Below are positions 13,449-20,603 of a DNA stretch of 24,304 nt, piece after piece. Under the pieces are notes generated by a model that saw only the letters and a list, made by a program, of their open reading frames with translations, was not told the DNA's origin and searched no databases. How positions within the stretch are numbered: the first letter of the stretch is position 1; each line of letters starts with the position of its first letter. The stretch covers positions 1 through 24,304 of the forward strand of contig WLLG01000005.1 of assembly GCA_009700815.1 (NCBI GenBank), in the 5' to 3' direction. The position numbers and the translations under genes are program-made. Source of the DNA: Actinomycetota bacterium. GTDB taxonomy: Bacteria > Actinomycetota > Acidimicrobiia > Acidimicrobiales > Microtrichaceae.

Positions 13449-14640
13449 GACAGACGAGACACTACCAACCGGGAAAGGTTCCTCGACAGTTAGTTCAAAC
13501 GCGGATTCTGCAGCGGACCTTGGCAGTGCATCGATTGCTGCAAGTCTCGATGTAGGTGTCGAGGATGAGTCCAGCACGGAACTCAAAAAGGGTCCTCAAC
13601 CAAGAACGCGCTGGGTGGCGCTTGGCCTGTTTGGAGCTTTCGGTGCAGCACTCGTTGCAGCGATGTTCTTGATTCGTCTGCCGTTCTATCTGGTGCAACC
13701 AGGGTCAGTTCGACCTGCAGAACAACGCATTGATATCTCGGGCGCCAAGAGCTTTGAGAATAAGGGTGACATTTTGTTCACCACAGTATTTGTCGATCAG
13801 GCAACGCCAGCGCTGATGCTGCGGGGCTGGCTTGATGATGCAGTCGAGATCCGGACTCGTGACGAGATGTACCCGGACGGTGATCGCAAGGCTAGTCAGG
13901 AACAGAACCAAGTGCGGATGGATCTGTCGAAGCTCACTGCGACTCGCGTGGCCTTGCAGTACCTCGGGATCGAGGCAAACTACGACGCTGATGGCACCCG
14001 CGTGCTTGCAGTTCAGGCAGAAGCGCCATCAGCCGGTGTGTTGTTGCCAGGGGATGTCATCGTTGCAGTAGATGGCGCGGAAATTGCACTGCCCTCTGAT
14101 ATCGCTCCTGAACTTGCAGATCGTGCTCCGGGCGACCAGGTGCAGGTAGTGGTTCGCAGGCCGTCGCCAGATGGCCAGCAAGTTCGCCAGGAACTCGAGG
14201 TGACCCTCGGCGCTGCGGGCGATGAGACTGGGCGCCCGATCTTAGGTATCGAGGCGGAACCGGATGCACCTTCGATTGATTCGGACGTGAACATCACCGT
14301 TGACTCTGGCACGGTATCTGGACCCTCGGCGGGACTTGCTTGGACCTTGGCGATTTTGGATCGCCTGACCCCTGGATCCCTGACTCGGGGTCGAACCGTC
14401 GCTGTGACTGGTGAGATCCTCGATGATGGAACTGTCGGGCCGATTGGAGGAATTCTTCAGAAGGTCTCGGCTGTGAAGCGGGCCGGCGTGAAGATGTTTA
14501 TTTATCCTGCAGCTACCCCGCCAGAGGAGCAGAAGGAAATGCGAGCCTTGGCTGGAAAGCAAGTTGAGCTCCGCCCTGTTGAGAATCTGGATCAGGCAGT
14601 TCAGGCTCTTTCACCCAAGGGGATTCAGTTGCCGGGGTGA
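13447..14640 (+). CDS. Membrane-anchored PDZ-Lon (S16) protease, YlbL/Rv3194c-like
   Basis: A 397-residue serine protease anchored in the membrane. Order: acidic, Ser-rich cytoplasmic N-terminus (1-50), one membrane segment (about 56-80, WVALGLFGAFGAALVAAMFLI), an extracytoplasmic region starting PFYLVQPGSVRP, a PDZ domain (about 192-255, GVLLPGDVIVAVDG) and a Lon-type proteolytic domain. The Ser-Lys dyad is S294 in SGPSAGL and K339 in ILQKVSAVKRAG, 45 residues apart as in Lon enzymes. No ATPase domain is present. Bacillus YlbL and actinobacterial relatives share this plan. ATG 13447 is chosen over GTG 13441; neither has a Shine-Dalgarno sequence. The gene stops 51 nt before the DivIVA-like gene. 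Confidence 0.9.
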   Translation: MTDETLPTGKGSSTVSSNADSAADLGSASIAASLDVGVEDESSTELKKGPQPRTRWVALGLFGAFGAALVAAMFLIRLPFYLVQPGSVRPAEQRIDISGAKSFENKGDILFTTVFVDQATPALMLRGWLDDAVEIRTRDEMYPDGDRKASQEQNQVRMDLSKLTATRVALQYLGIEANYDADGTRVLAVQAEAPSAGVLLPGDVIVAVDGAEIALPSDIAPELADRAPGDQVQVVVRRPSPDGQQVRQELEVTLGAAGDETGRPILGIEAEPDAPSIDSDVNITVDSGTVSGPSAGLAWTLAILDRLTPGSLTRGRTVAVTGEILDDGTVGPIGGILQKVSAVKRAGVKMFIYPAATPPEEQKEMRALAGKQVELRPVENLDQAVQALSPKGIQLPG

Positions 14641-14678
14641 GCTTTGTTAGGTTCCGCCACACGCGGCCCTAGGACTTC

Positions 14679-14684
14679 TAGCAT
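14679..14684 (+). promoter_or_regulatory. Putative -10 box (TAGCAT) for the DivIVA-like gene
   Basis: TAGCAT is followed by 7 nt and ATG 14692, with no Shine-Dalgarno sequence, fitting leaderless transcription from within the 51-nt gap after the protease gene. Confidence 0.4.
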
Positions 14685-14691
14685 TGCCCTC

Positions 14692-16797
14692 ATGACTGAC
14701 ACGTTGCCCGACCCGCCCGAGATTGATCCAGCGGTCTTGGCGGGCACTCACTTCGAGAAAGTTCGAAAGGGTCTCGACCCCGTTTCGGTGCAAGCAACCC
14801 TCGGAAGGGCAGCAGATGCGCTGCGAATTTGGGAACTTCGGGACCGCCAGCTTCGGCAGAAGGTGACAGCCTTAGAGGAGCAAGTTGTTGAGTCCCAGAA
14901 CCTTGATGAGTCGCGAATGGTTTCGGTGCTCGGTGAGGAGACTGCCAAGATCGTTACCGCTGCAAAAGAGGCCGCGACAGCAATTCGAACCAAGGCAGAA
15001 GAACAAGCAGAACGACTTCTACGAGAAACCGAAGCCTCGTCCACAGCTGCTGCCGAGCTACTGATCAGCGAGTCAACGGAAGAACGCAATGAAGCCAACC
15101 GACTTCGGTTGGAAGCAACAGCAGAAGCTGAACGCATGAGCGCAGAGTCAACAGCGGCTGCCGATGCCTTGAGCGCTGCTGCGTTGCAACGACATGACGA
15201 ATTGATTGAACAGGCTGAGTCGGTCCTTGAGCTGAGGACCAACGAGGCGGAACTAGCCGCCGATGCCATTCGAGTTGCGGCGCTTGCTGAGGTTGCTGCA
15301 GCGAATTCTGAGGCGAGTGTTATTCGCTTAGATGCAGAGGAAGCTGCTGCGGCGAGCAAGGAACAAGCCCGCGAGGAAGGTCGCGCAATGGTTGCCGAAG
15401 CCAAGGCAATCAAGGAGCGCATGTTTGAAGACCTAGCTGCGCGTCGCACCACTGCCCGACGCCAGATCGAGGCCTCTCGAGGTGGCCGGGATCGGATCCT
15501 GGAGCTGCTTCGTGCCGCAGTCACTGATGTCGCAAGCACGATCGAAGGACTAGAAGACTCAGATGTAGAGGTGCAAGCAGCGGGACTCGACGCAGCAAAT
15601 CAGATCGAGGATGATATTGATGTCGTCCTCGCAGAGTTGCAGCCGAGCTCGGAAGAGCCGAGCCCGGTAGAACAGCCAGAGTCGAACCCGGAGCCTGCTC
15701 TGAGCCTGGTTGAGCCTCTTCCAGCAATTGAGACTGTTGAGACGGTTGAGACAGTTGATACAGCGAAGGCCGTCGAGTCGCTAGTGATTGTTGAAACAGT
15801 TGAAACAATTGAAACAGTTGAAATCCTCGAGACGCTCGAGGTTGCGGATTCAGATGATGAATTCGAGGTTGTTGAAAGCCTGGAGATAGTTGAGACGATT
15901 GAGGTTGTGGAGACAGTTGAGGTTGTGGAGACAGTCGAGATTGTCGAAACACTTGAGCTCGTTGAGGATCCTCCGAGCGAGAATGAACCCCTTGCAGAGG
16001 AAGCGGCCGAAAACGGCGCCACGGTGCATGACCTGTTCGCTCGAATTCGCTCCCAAGGCCTGATTGAGGATCAGCCAGAGGATCAGCCAGAGGATCAGCC
16101 AGAGGTTCAGCGTGATGCCTCTATGGACGAGCGAGACAGGTTGCTCCTGCCCGTCGAGAAGCAGCTGTCAAAGGCCCTCCGCCGCCTTGCCTCAGATGAA
16201 CAAAACGATGCTCTGGATTACCTCCGCCGTATCAAGACCTCGCGTCCGGATTTTGCCAAGGTGCTAGATACCCCTGAGCGGGTGCTGACCAAGTTCGCCG
16301 ATGCTCTCATTGACGACTTCACGCAAGCCGTTGCAGCTGGATCCGAATTTTGGGCGACGGTTTCGGGTGTTTCTGCTGATTCCCTCTTTAGTGAAGATGA
16401 CCAAATCGAGGAATGCCTTCGATCAAACCTGGAGCAGTTCTTGGAGACTCATCGGGCTCATCTGGAGCGCAACTTCAGAGACGGTGACGAGCAGGGCCTT
16501 GAGAACAGTGAGCGAGCTGAGCGCATTCGAGCCACCTATCGAGATTGGCGGTCCGGCTCGCTGAACGAGCTTGCTGGAGATCTTGCAACTGCTGGTTTTG
16601 CCCAAGGCGAGCGACTCGCAGCCGGGCCGGGAACTCAGTGGTGTTGGGCAGTGGACCACGGTGGCTTGCCCTGTGCTGACGGCGAGGACAACGCGCTTGA
16701 AGGGGCAATTGCATGTGGAGACCCGTTCCCGACTGGCGATATCACCCCGCCTGCACACCCCGGCTGCCGATGCATCCTTCTACCGGCGCATCTGTAG
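14692..16797 (+). CDS. DivIVA-like coiled-coil protein with Val-Glu-Thr repeats and a Mu-F-like Cys/His C-terminus
   Basis: A 701-residue protein with an unusual layout. Residues about 20-55 resemble the DivIVA membrane-curvature domain (HFEKVRKGLDPVSVQATLGRAADAL). Residues about 55-310 form a long Ala/Glu-rich coiled coil. Residues about 347-425 are a degenerate VETVE/IVETV repeat, and 459-473 are an EDQP repeat. Residues about 490-640 look helical and globular. The end has C651, H656, C661, C675, H689, C692 and C694, with TPPAHPGCRCILLP closely resembling the C-terminal motif of Mu-F/SPP1 gp7-type minor head proteins. No membrane segment or signal is seen. A possible reading is a polar or septal scaffold with a metal-binding tip. 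ATG 14692 is preferred over TTG 14644 because it follows TAGCAT by 7 nt. No phage genes surround it. Confidence 0.8.
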   Translation: MTDTLPDPPEIDPAVLAGTHFEKVRKGLDPVSVQATLGRAADALRIWELRDRQLRQKVTALEEQVVESQNLDESRMVSVLGEETAKIVTAAKEAATAIRTKAEEQAERLLRETEASSTAAAELLISESTEERNEANRLRLEATAEAERMSAESTAAADALSAAALQRHDELIEQAESVLELRTNEAELAADAIRVAALAEVAAANSEASVIRLDAEEAAAASKEQAREEGRAMVAEAKAIKERMFEDLAARRTTARRQIEASRGGRDRILELLRAAVTDVASTIEGLEDSDVEVQAAGLDAANQIEDDIDVVLAELQPSSEEPSPVEQPESNPEPALSLVEPLPAIETVETVETVDTAKAVESLVIVETVETIETVEILETLEVADSDDEFEVVESLEIVETIEVVETVEVVETVEIVETLELVEDPPSENEPLAEEAAENGATVHDLFARIRSQGLIEDQPEDQPEDQPEVQRDASMDERDRLLLPVEKQLSKALRRLASDEQNDALDYLRRIKTSRPDFAKVLDTPERVLTKFADALIDDFTQAVAAGSEFWATVSGVSADSLFSEDDQIEECLRSNLEQFLETHRAHLERNFRDGDEQGLENSERAERIRATYRDWRSGSLNELAGDLATAGFAQGERLAAGPGTQWCWAVDHGGLPCADGEDNALEGAIACGDPFPTGDITPPAHPGCRCILLPAHL
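15730..15965 (+). repeat. Degenerate Val-Glu-Thr coding repeats
   Basis: About 79 codons dominated by units such as GAGACAGTTGAG and GTTGTGGAGACA, translating to VETVE, IVETV and LEVVE variants. The units diverge at third positions and by Ile/Leu/Val swaps, so they are older or under selection for the alternating hydrophobic-acidic pattern. Confidence 0.85.
16066..16110 (+). repeat. 12-bp tandem repeat (GAGGATCAGCCA, three copies plus a variant)
   Basis: Identical units at 16066-16077, 16078-16089 and 16090-16101 are followed by GAGGTTCAG. They encode EDQP three times and then EVQ inside the DivIVA-like protein. Identity at the DNA level points to recent expansion. Confidence 0.93.
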
Positions 16798-16800
16798 ATT
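16795..16800 (+). promoter_or_regulatory. Putative -10 box (TAGATT) for the UPF0182 gene
   Basis: TAGATT, which contains the TAG stop of the preceding gene, is followed by 6 nt and GTG 16807. No Shine-Dalgarno sequence is seen. This fits leaderless transcription independent of the upstream gene. Confidence 0.38.
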
Positions 16801-16806
16801 GTAACG

Positions 16807-19755
16807 GTGCGCATTCCGAGTGACATGCCTGATCAACCAAGTGGCGATCTAGGACAAACGAAACAACGGGGAAACTCTAATCGCGGTCGTACCGTGTTAG
16901 CAGTCTCGCTTGTCCTCGTTGTTATCTTGGCGCTGTCAATGCGAGCGATCGCAACTTTTTGGACTGATTTTCTGTGGTTTGACCAACTTGATTTGTCCAG
17001 TGTGTGGAGGAGACTGCTCTCAGCCAAAGTCACGTTAGGTGCGGCCACAACTTTGGTCTTTTTTGTCTTGCTCTGGGGCAACTTGCTGCTTGCGGATCGA
17101 TTGGCCCCCAAGTATCAGGCGATCCCTGGCCCCGAGGACGAGTTGCTCGTTCGGTATCGTGAGCTTGTGGCTGGACGCCAGCGTGTGTTGTGGCTGGTCG
17201 TCGCATTTTTTATTGCTGTGATTCCGGGATTCGGAGCCTCAGCACAATGGCAGGAGTGGCTGCTGTTCAGGTTTGGCGGATCATTCCCGCAGAACGACCC
17301 AGAATTTGGTGTCGATATTGGGTTTTACGTGTTCAAGCTGCCGTTCTTGTCTTCGGTCGTGGACTGGATGTTTGGATTCCTCATTGTCACCGCTGTGGTC
17401 GTTGCAGTCGTCCACTACCTAAACGGGGCGATTCGAGTTCACCCCATGGGCGAGCGCGTTACTCAGCCTGCCAAGGCTCAGCTCTCTGTGCTGCTCGCCC
17501 TTGCTGCGTTCACGAAGGCGCTGGATTATTGGTTGCAACGCTTCGAACTACTGACTTCATCTGGGTCATCCTTCGATGGTGCTGGCTACTCCGATATTTC
17601 GGCTGCCCTTCCCGCTATCCAGTTGATGATTCTGATTTCGATTTTTGCTGGATTGATGTTGCTGGTGAACATCAGGCGCAAGGGATGGGCCCTACCGGTC
17701 ATCATCTTGGGCCTTTGGGCTTTGATTGCAATTGTTGCCGGTGGCATCTATCCCGCATTTGTTCAGCGCTTTCAGGTTGAGCCTGCAGAACTTGCCAAAG
17801 AGAAGCCATATATCGAGCGAAATATCAGCGCAACACGAACAGCACTCGACCTGAGCGCTGTCGGTAAGGTGGATTTCAACTACGAGCCGAAGTTGACTGC
17901 AGAGGCGGCAAAGTCTGAGCAAACCAACATGGCGAATGCGCGCCTCTTGGATCCGACGATTGTGCTCCCCACGATTCAAGACTTGCAGGTGGAGCGTGAG
18001 TACTACCGCTTCTTAGATGTTGACGTTGATCGCTATGACATAGCTGGCAAGCGCACCCCGGTGGTCATCACGTCGAGAGAGTTAAACCTTGACGGCGTAA
18101 CCAATCCGACTTGGGAGAAACTCCACCTTGTATTCACCCACGGCTATGCCGCCGCCCTGGCCCCGGCAAACGAGGCCAACGATCGCGGCGAGCCCGTGTT
18201 CTTAGTCAAAGGAATTCCGCCTGAGTCAACCGACGCTCCAGAGTTGGATCAACCAGAGATCTATGTGGGTGAGGGGATGTCTGGCTATGCCATCACAGGT
18301 ACGAAGCAGACCGAGCTGAGTTCGGACAACGTCACGACGGAATACAGCGGGAAAGATGGCGTACCAGTTGATTCCACCATTCGTAAGGCCGCATTTGCCC
18401 TTCGGTTTGGAGAGATTGAACCGCTGATTTCTGACAGCGTCACTGACTCTTCGAAGATCGTGTACAACCGCGATGTCGTAGATCGAGTCCGAGAGATTGC
18501 GCCGTTCTTGGAGCTGGACCAAGACCCGTATCCGATTCTGAGAGATGGACGTGTGCAGTACATCGTCGATGCTTACACGACGACGAGCCATTATCCCTAC
18601 GCTCAAAGCGTCAATGCCGCTGAAGTGTCAGCGGGTACCTCGGGCACCTTCAACTACATCCGCAATTCGGCCAAGGCACTTGTTGATTCCTACGATGGTT
18701 CCGTAACGCTTTACCTGACTGATGAGTTGTACGGAGGCCAGACGGATCCCATTATTCAGGCCTACGCTCAAGCCTTCCCAGGCCTCTTTACCTCCAAAAT
18801 TCCCGATTCAGTCAAGCAGCACTTCCGCTATCCGGAGTTCATGTTCAAGACTCAGACTGTTGCTTGGGGGCGCTACCACCAGACGGACCCCTCGACATTC
18901 TTTAACAACAGCGACCGGTGGGTGGTGGCACAGCAGCCCTCTGATAGAGGTGCTGGAGCAGTGCAGGCAGATACCAGTTCCGGTGCGTCTGCCGAGGCTC
19001 AAACAGCGATTGACCCCTATTACCAGGAGCTAAAAATCGGCTCAGCAGAGACTGCTCAGTTCGTGCTGACCCGCCCGTTTGTGCTCTCTTCGGGAGATGG
19101 AACAGGCCGAAACCTCACCTCGGTGATGATCGCTCGAAATGACCCCGATAACTACGGCAAGCTTGAAGAAATCGTGATGGTTGCCTCTGCAGATGGCAAG
19201 ACCGAGCGCAACAACAGCGTCGATGGACCAGTTCAGGCAAATCGCAAGATGGTTACGTACGGGCCCGTGACCGAGTACCAAACCCTGACTGGTCAGATTG
19301 GTTCCACTATGCGCTATGGCAACATTTTGATCCTGCCGCAGGGTGACTCACTGGTCTATATGAGACCAATTTACGTAGCACAAGAGGAGAGCACCCGGTT
19401 CACTGTCAAGAAGGTCGTGATGGTCTCTGGCGATTCGGTGGGCTTTGGAGACAGCGTGGAGCAGGCGCTAGCAGACCTTGTTGATTCGAAGCCTGACGGG
19501 GCTGCTGTTATTCCGTCGGTAACAGTGCCATCAACCAACTCCGATCCTGGAAGCAGCACTACCACGGTTCCTTCCGGCGAGGAACTCTCTGCAACCGAAC
19601 TGATTGCACAGGCTGATCAGAAGTTCACCGAAGCAGATGAGCGACTCAAGGCTTCGGACCTAGCTGGCTATGCAGCCCTAGTTGCAGAGGCACGAGTGCT
19701 TATTTCGCAGGCCTCGGCCAAACTCGTTGCCGAGGGAGCTACAGCCAAGCCCTAG
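16807..19755 (+). CDS. UPF0182 family membrane protein (Rv3193c-like)
   Basis: A 982-residue protein, close to the usual size of this actinobacterial/cyanobacterial family of unknown function. Seven hydrophobic segments occupy roughly the first 330 residues, beginning TVLAVSLVLVVILALSMR and ending WALPVIILGLWALIAIVAGG. A large extracytoplasmic domain follows, with family-like stretches ERNISATRTALDL, YGPVTEYQTLTGQIGSTMRYGN and MRPIYVAQEES. The C-terminus has a Ser/Thr/Pro linker (VPSTNSDPGSSTTTVPSG) and a helix rich in Ala and Glu. GTG 16807 is used because it follows TAGATT by 6 nt; ATG 16825 is an alternative. It sits near the PDZ-Lon gene as in mycobacteria, with the DivIVA-like gene between them. 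Biochemical role unknown. Confidence 0.9.
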   Translation: MRIPSDMPDQPSGDLGQTKQRGNSNRGRTVLAVSLVLVVILALSMRAIATFWTDFLWFDQLDLSSVWRRLLSAKVTLGAATTLVFFVLLWGNLLLADRLAPKYQAIPGPEDELLVRYRELVAGRQRVLWLVVAFFIAVIPGFGASAQWQEWLLFRFGGSFPQNDPEFGVDIGFYVFKLPFLSSVVDWMFGFLIVTAVVVAVVHYLNGAIRVHPMGERVTQPAKAQLSVLLALAAFTKALDYWLQRFELLTSSGSSFDGAGYSDISAALPAIQLMILISIFAGLMLLVNIRRKGWALPVIILGLWALIAIVAGGIYPAFVQRFQVEPAELAKEKPYIERNISATRTALDLSAVGKVDFNYEPKLTAEAAKSEQTNMANARLLDPTIVLPTIQDLQVEREYYRFLDVDVDRYDIAGKRTPVVITSRELNLDGVTNPTWEKLHLVFTHGYAAALAPANEANDRGEPVFLVKGIPPESTDAPELDQPEIYVGEGMSGYAITGTKQTELSSDNVTTEYSGKDGVPVDSTIRKAAFALRFGEIEPLISDSVTDSSKIVYNRDVVDRVREIAPFLELDQDPYPILRDGRVQYIVDAYTTTSHYPYAQSVNAAEVSAGTSGTFNYIRNSAKALVDSYDGSVTLYLTDELYGGQTDPIIQAYAQAFPGLFTSKIPDSVKQHFRYPEFMFKTQTVAWGRYHQTDPSTFFNNSDRWVVAQQPSDRGAGAVQADTSSGASAEAQTAIDPYYQELKIGSAETAQFVLTRPFVLSSGDGTGRNLTSVMIARNDPDNYGKLEEIVMVASADGKTERNNSVDGPVQANRKMVTYGPVTEYQTLTGQIGSTMRYGNILILPQGDSLVYMRPIYVAQEESTRFTVKKVVMVSGDSVGFGDSVEQALADLVDSKPDGAAVIPSVTVPSTNSDPGSSTTTVPSGEELSATELIAQADQKFTEADERLKASDLAGYAALVAEARVLISQASAKLVAEGATAKP

Positions 19756-19764
19756 GCAAGGTTG

Positions 19765-19770
19765 TATCCT
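19765..19770 (+). promoter_or_regulatory. Putative -10 box (TATCCT) for the DedA gene
   Basis: TATCCT is followed by 8 nt and GTG 19779, with no Shine-Dalgarno sequence. It is the same arrangement as upstream of the neighbouring genes. Confidence 0.35.
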
Positions 19771-19778
19771 CATAAGTC

Positions 19779-20450
19779 GTGAACACCTTGGCAGTTGTAA
19801 CTGCACTACTGGAAGCGCTTGACCCAGAAAAGCTCCTTCGAAGTGGCGGGTACATTCTGCTTTTTGGAATCATCTTTGCCGAATCAGGGCTGTTGATCGG
19901 TTTCTTTCTGCCCGGCGACTCCCTGTTGTTTATTGCTGGCATGGCTTCTGCGGGCACGCTGGTCCACCAAGCGGGGGCGGATGCAGTTCACCTCAACATC
20001 TGGGTGGTCCTGATTGGTGTGTTCATTGCCGCTGTTGCAGGAGATCAGGTTGGGTATGCCTTCGGCAACAAGACAGGGCCTGCTCTCTTTAAGCGTCCCG
20101 ACTCACGGTTCTTTAAGCATGAGCATCTTGAGAAGGCTCAGAACTTCTTCGATGTCCACGGACCCAGAGCGATTGTGCTGGCACGTTTCGTCCCGGTGAT
20201 CCGCACCTTCTGCCCGATCGTCGCTGGTGCCGGCAAGATGGAGTACCGGGTGTTTCTTCGGTACAACCTGATTGGCGGTCTCTTGTGGGGTGTCGGAGTG
20301 ACTCTGCTCGGATTCTTCCTTGGCAACATTCCGCTAGTCGCAGATCACATAGAAATAGCTTTATTGATGGTTGTTGGCATCTCGATTCTGCCAATTCTGA
20401 TCGAGGTTGTTCGATCAAAGCGCAAGAGCAAAACCTCTGTTGAGGTCTAA
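19779..20450 (+). CDS. DedA/VTT-family membrane protein
   Basis: A 223-residue polytopic membrane protein. Family signatures are IFAESGLLIGFFLPGDSLLFIAG (acidic residue plus FFLPGDS re-entrant motif), the GDQVGYAFGNKTG loop and ARFVPVIRTFCPIVAGAGKM with the essential-type Arg, followed by GGLLWGVGVTLLGFFLG. DedA proteins are linked to lipid-carrier recycling and membrane homeostasis, including undecaprenyl-phosphate or phosphatidylethanolamine flipping in some members; the substrate here is not known. The C-terminus is basic (RSKRKSKTS). GTG 19779 is 23 nt after the UPF0182 stop and follows a TANNNT box. A hairpin lies downstream, before hppA. Confidence 0.9.
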   Translation: MNTLAVVTALLEALDPEKLLRSGGYILLFGIIFAESGLLIGFFLPGDSLLFIAGMASAGTLVHQAGADAVHLNIWVVLIGVFIAAVAGDQVGYAFGNKTGPALFKRPDSRFFKHEHLEKAQNFFDVHGPRAIVLARFVPVIRTFCPIVAGAGKMEYRVFLRYNLIGGLLWGVGVTLLGFFLGNIPLVADHIEIALLMVVGISILPILIEVVRSKRKSKTSVEV

Positions 20451-20538
20451 GAAGTCGCTACACGCCGCAACTGCTTCTAGTATCTCGAAGTCCTTCTTTT
20501 GACGCGGAGCTCATTCTCCGGTGGACTTCTCTGAGTTT

Positions 20539-20564
20539 CTGAGTAGAAACCCTTTTCTACTCAG
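20539..20564. terminator. 11-bp hairpin between dedA-like gene and hppA
   Basis: CTGAGTAGAAA (20539-20549) and TTTCTACTCAG (20554-20564) pair perfectly around CCCT. It is 88 nt after the DedA stop and 40 nt before the hppA ATG, with no U-tract. It may terminate the upstream transcript or be a leader hairpin of hppA. TTGACG at 20498-20503 could be a -35 element but has no convincing -10. Confidence 0.45.
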
Positions 20565-20603
20565 CTGTCATCATCCGTTCTTTGACCCCTGGGGGTTCTT
20601 TTC

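Noticed and set aside
13449..13586. Upstream extension of the two-TM protein to 165 residues
   Set aside because: It would overlap the start of the PDZ-Lon gene by about 140 bp, and the extra residues are antisense to its N-terminus.
14748..15539. 263-residue open frame on the minus strand opposite the coiled-coil gene
   Set aside because: It mirrors the Ala/Glu codon bias of the plus-strand gene, giving Ser/Ala/Arg-rich low-complexity sequence with no motif.
15521..16056. Minus-strand frames with QLSPQ/STVSTI repeats
   Set aside because: Antisense readings of the Val-Glu-Thr repeat tract.
16620..16797. Mu-F-like motif taken as a prophage remnant
   Set aside because: No terminase, portal, capsid or integrase genes or att-like repeats nearby, and the motif is in frame with a long host-like protein.
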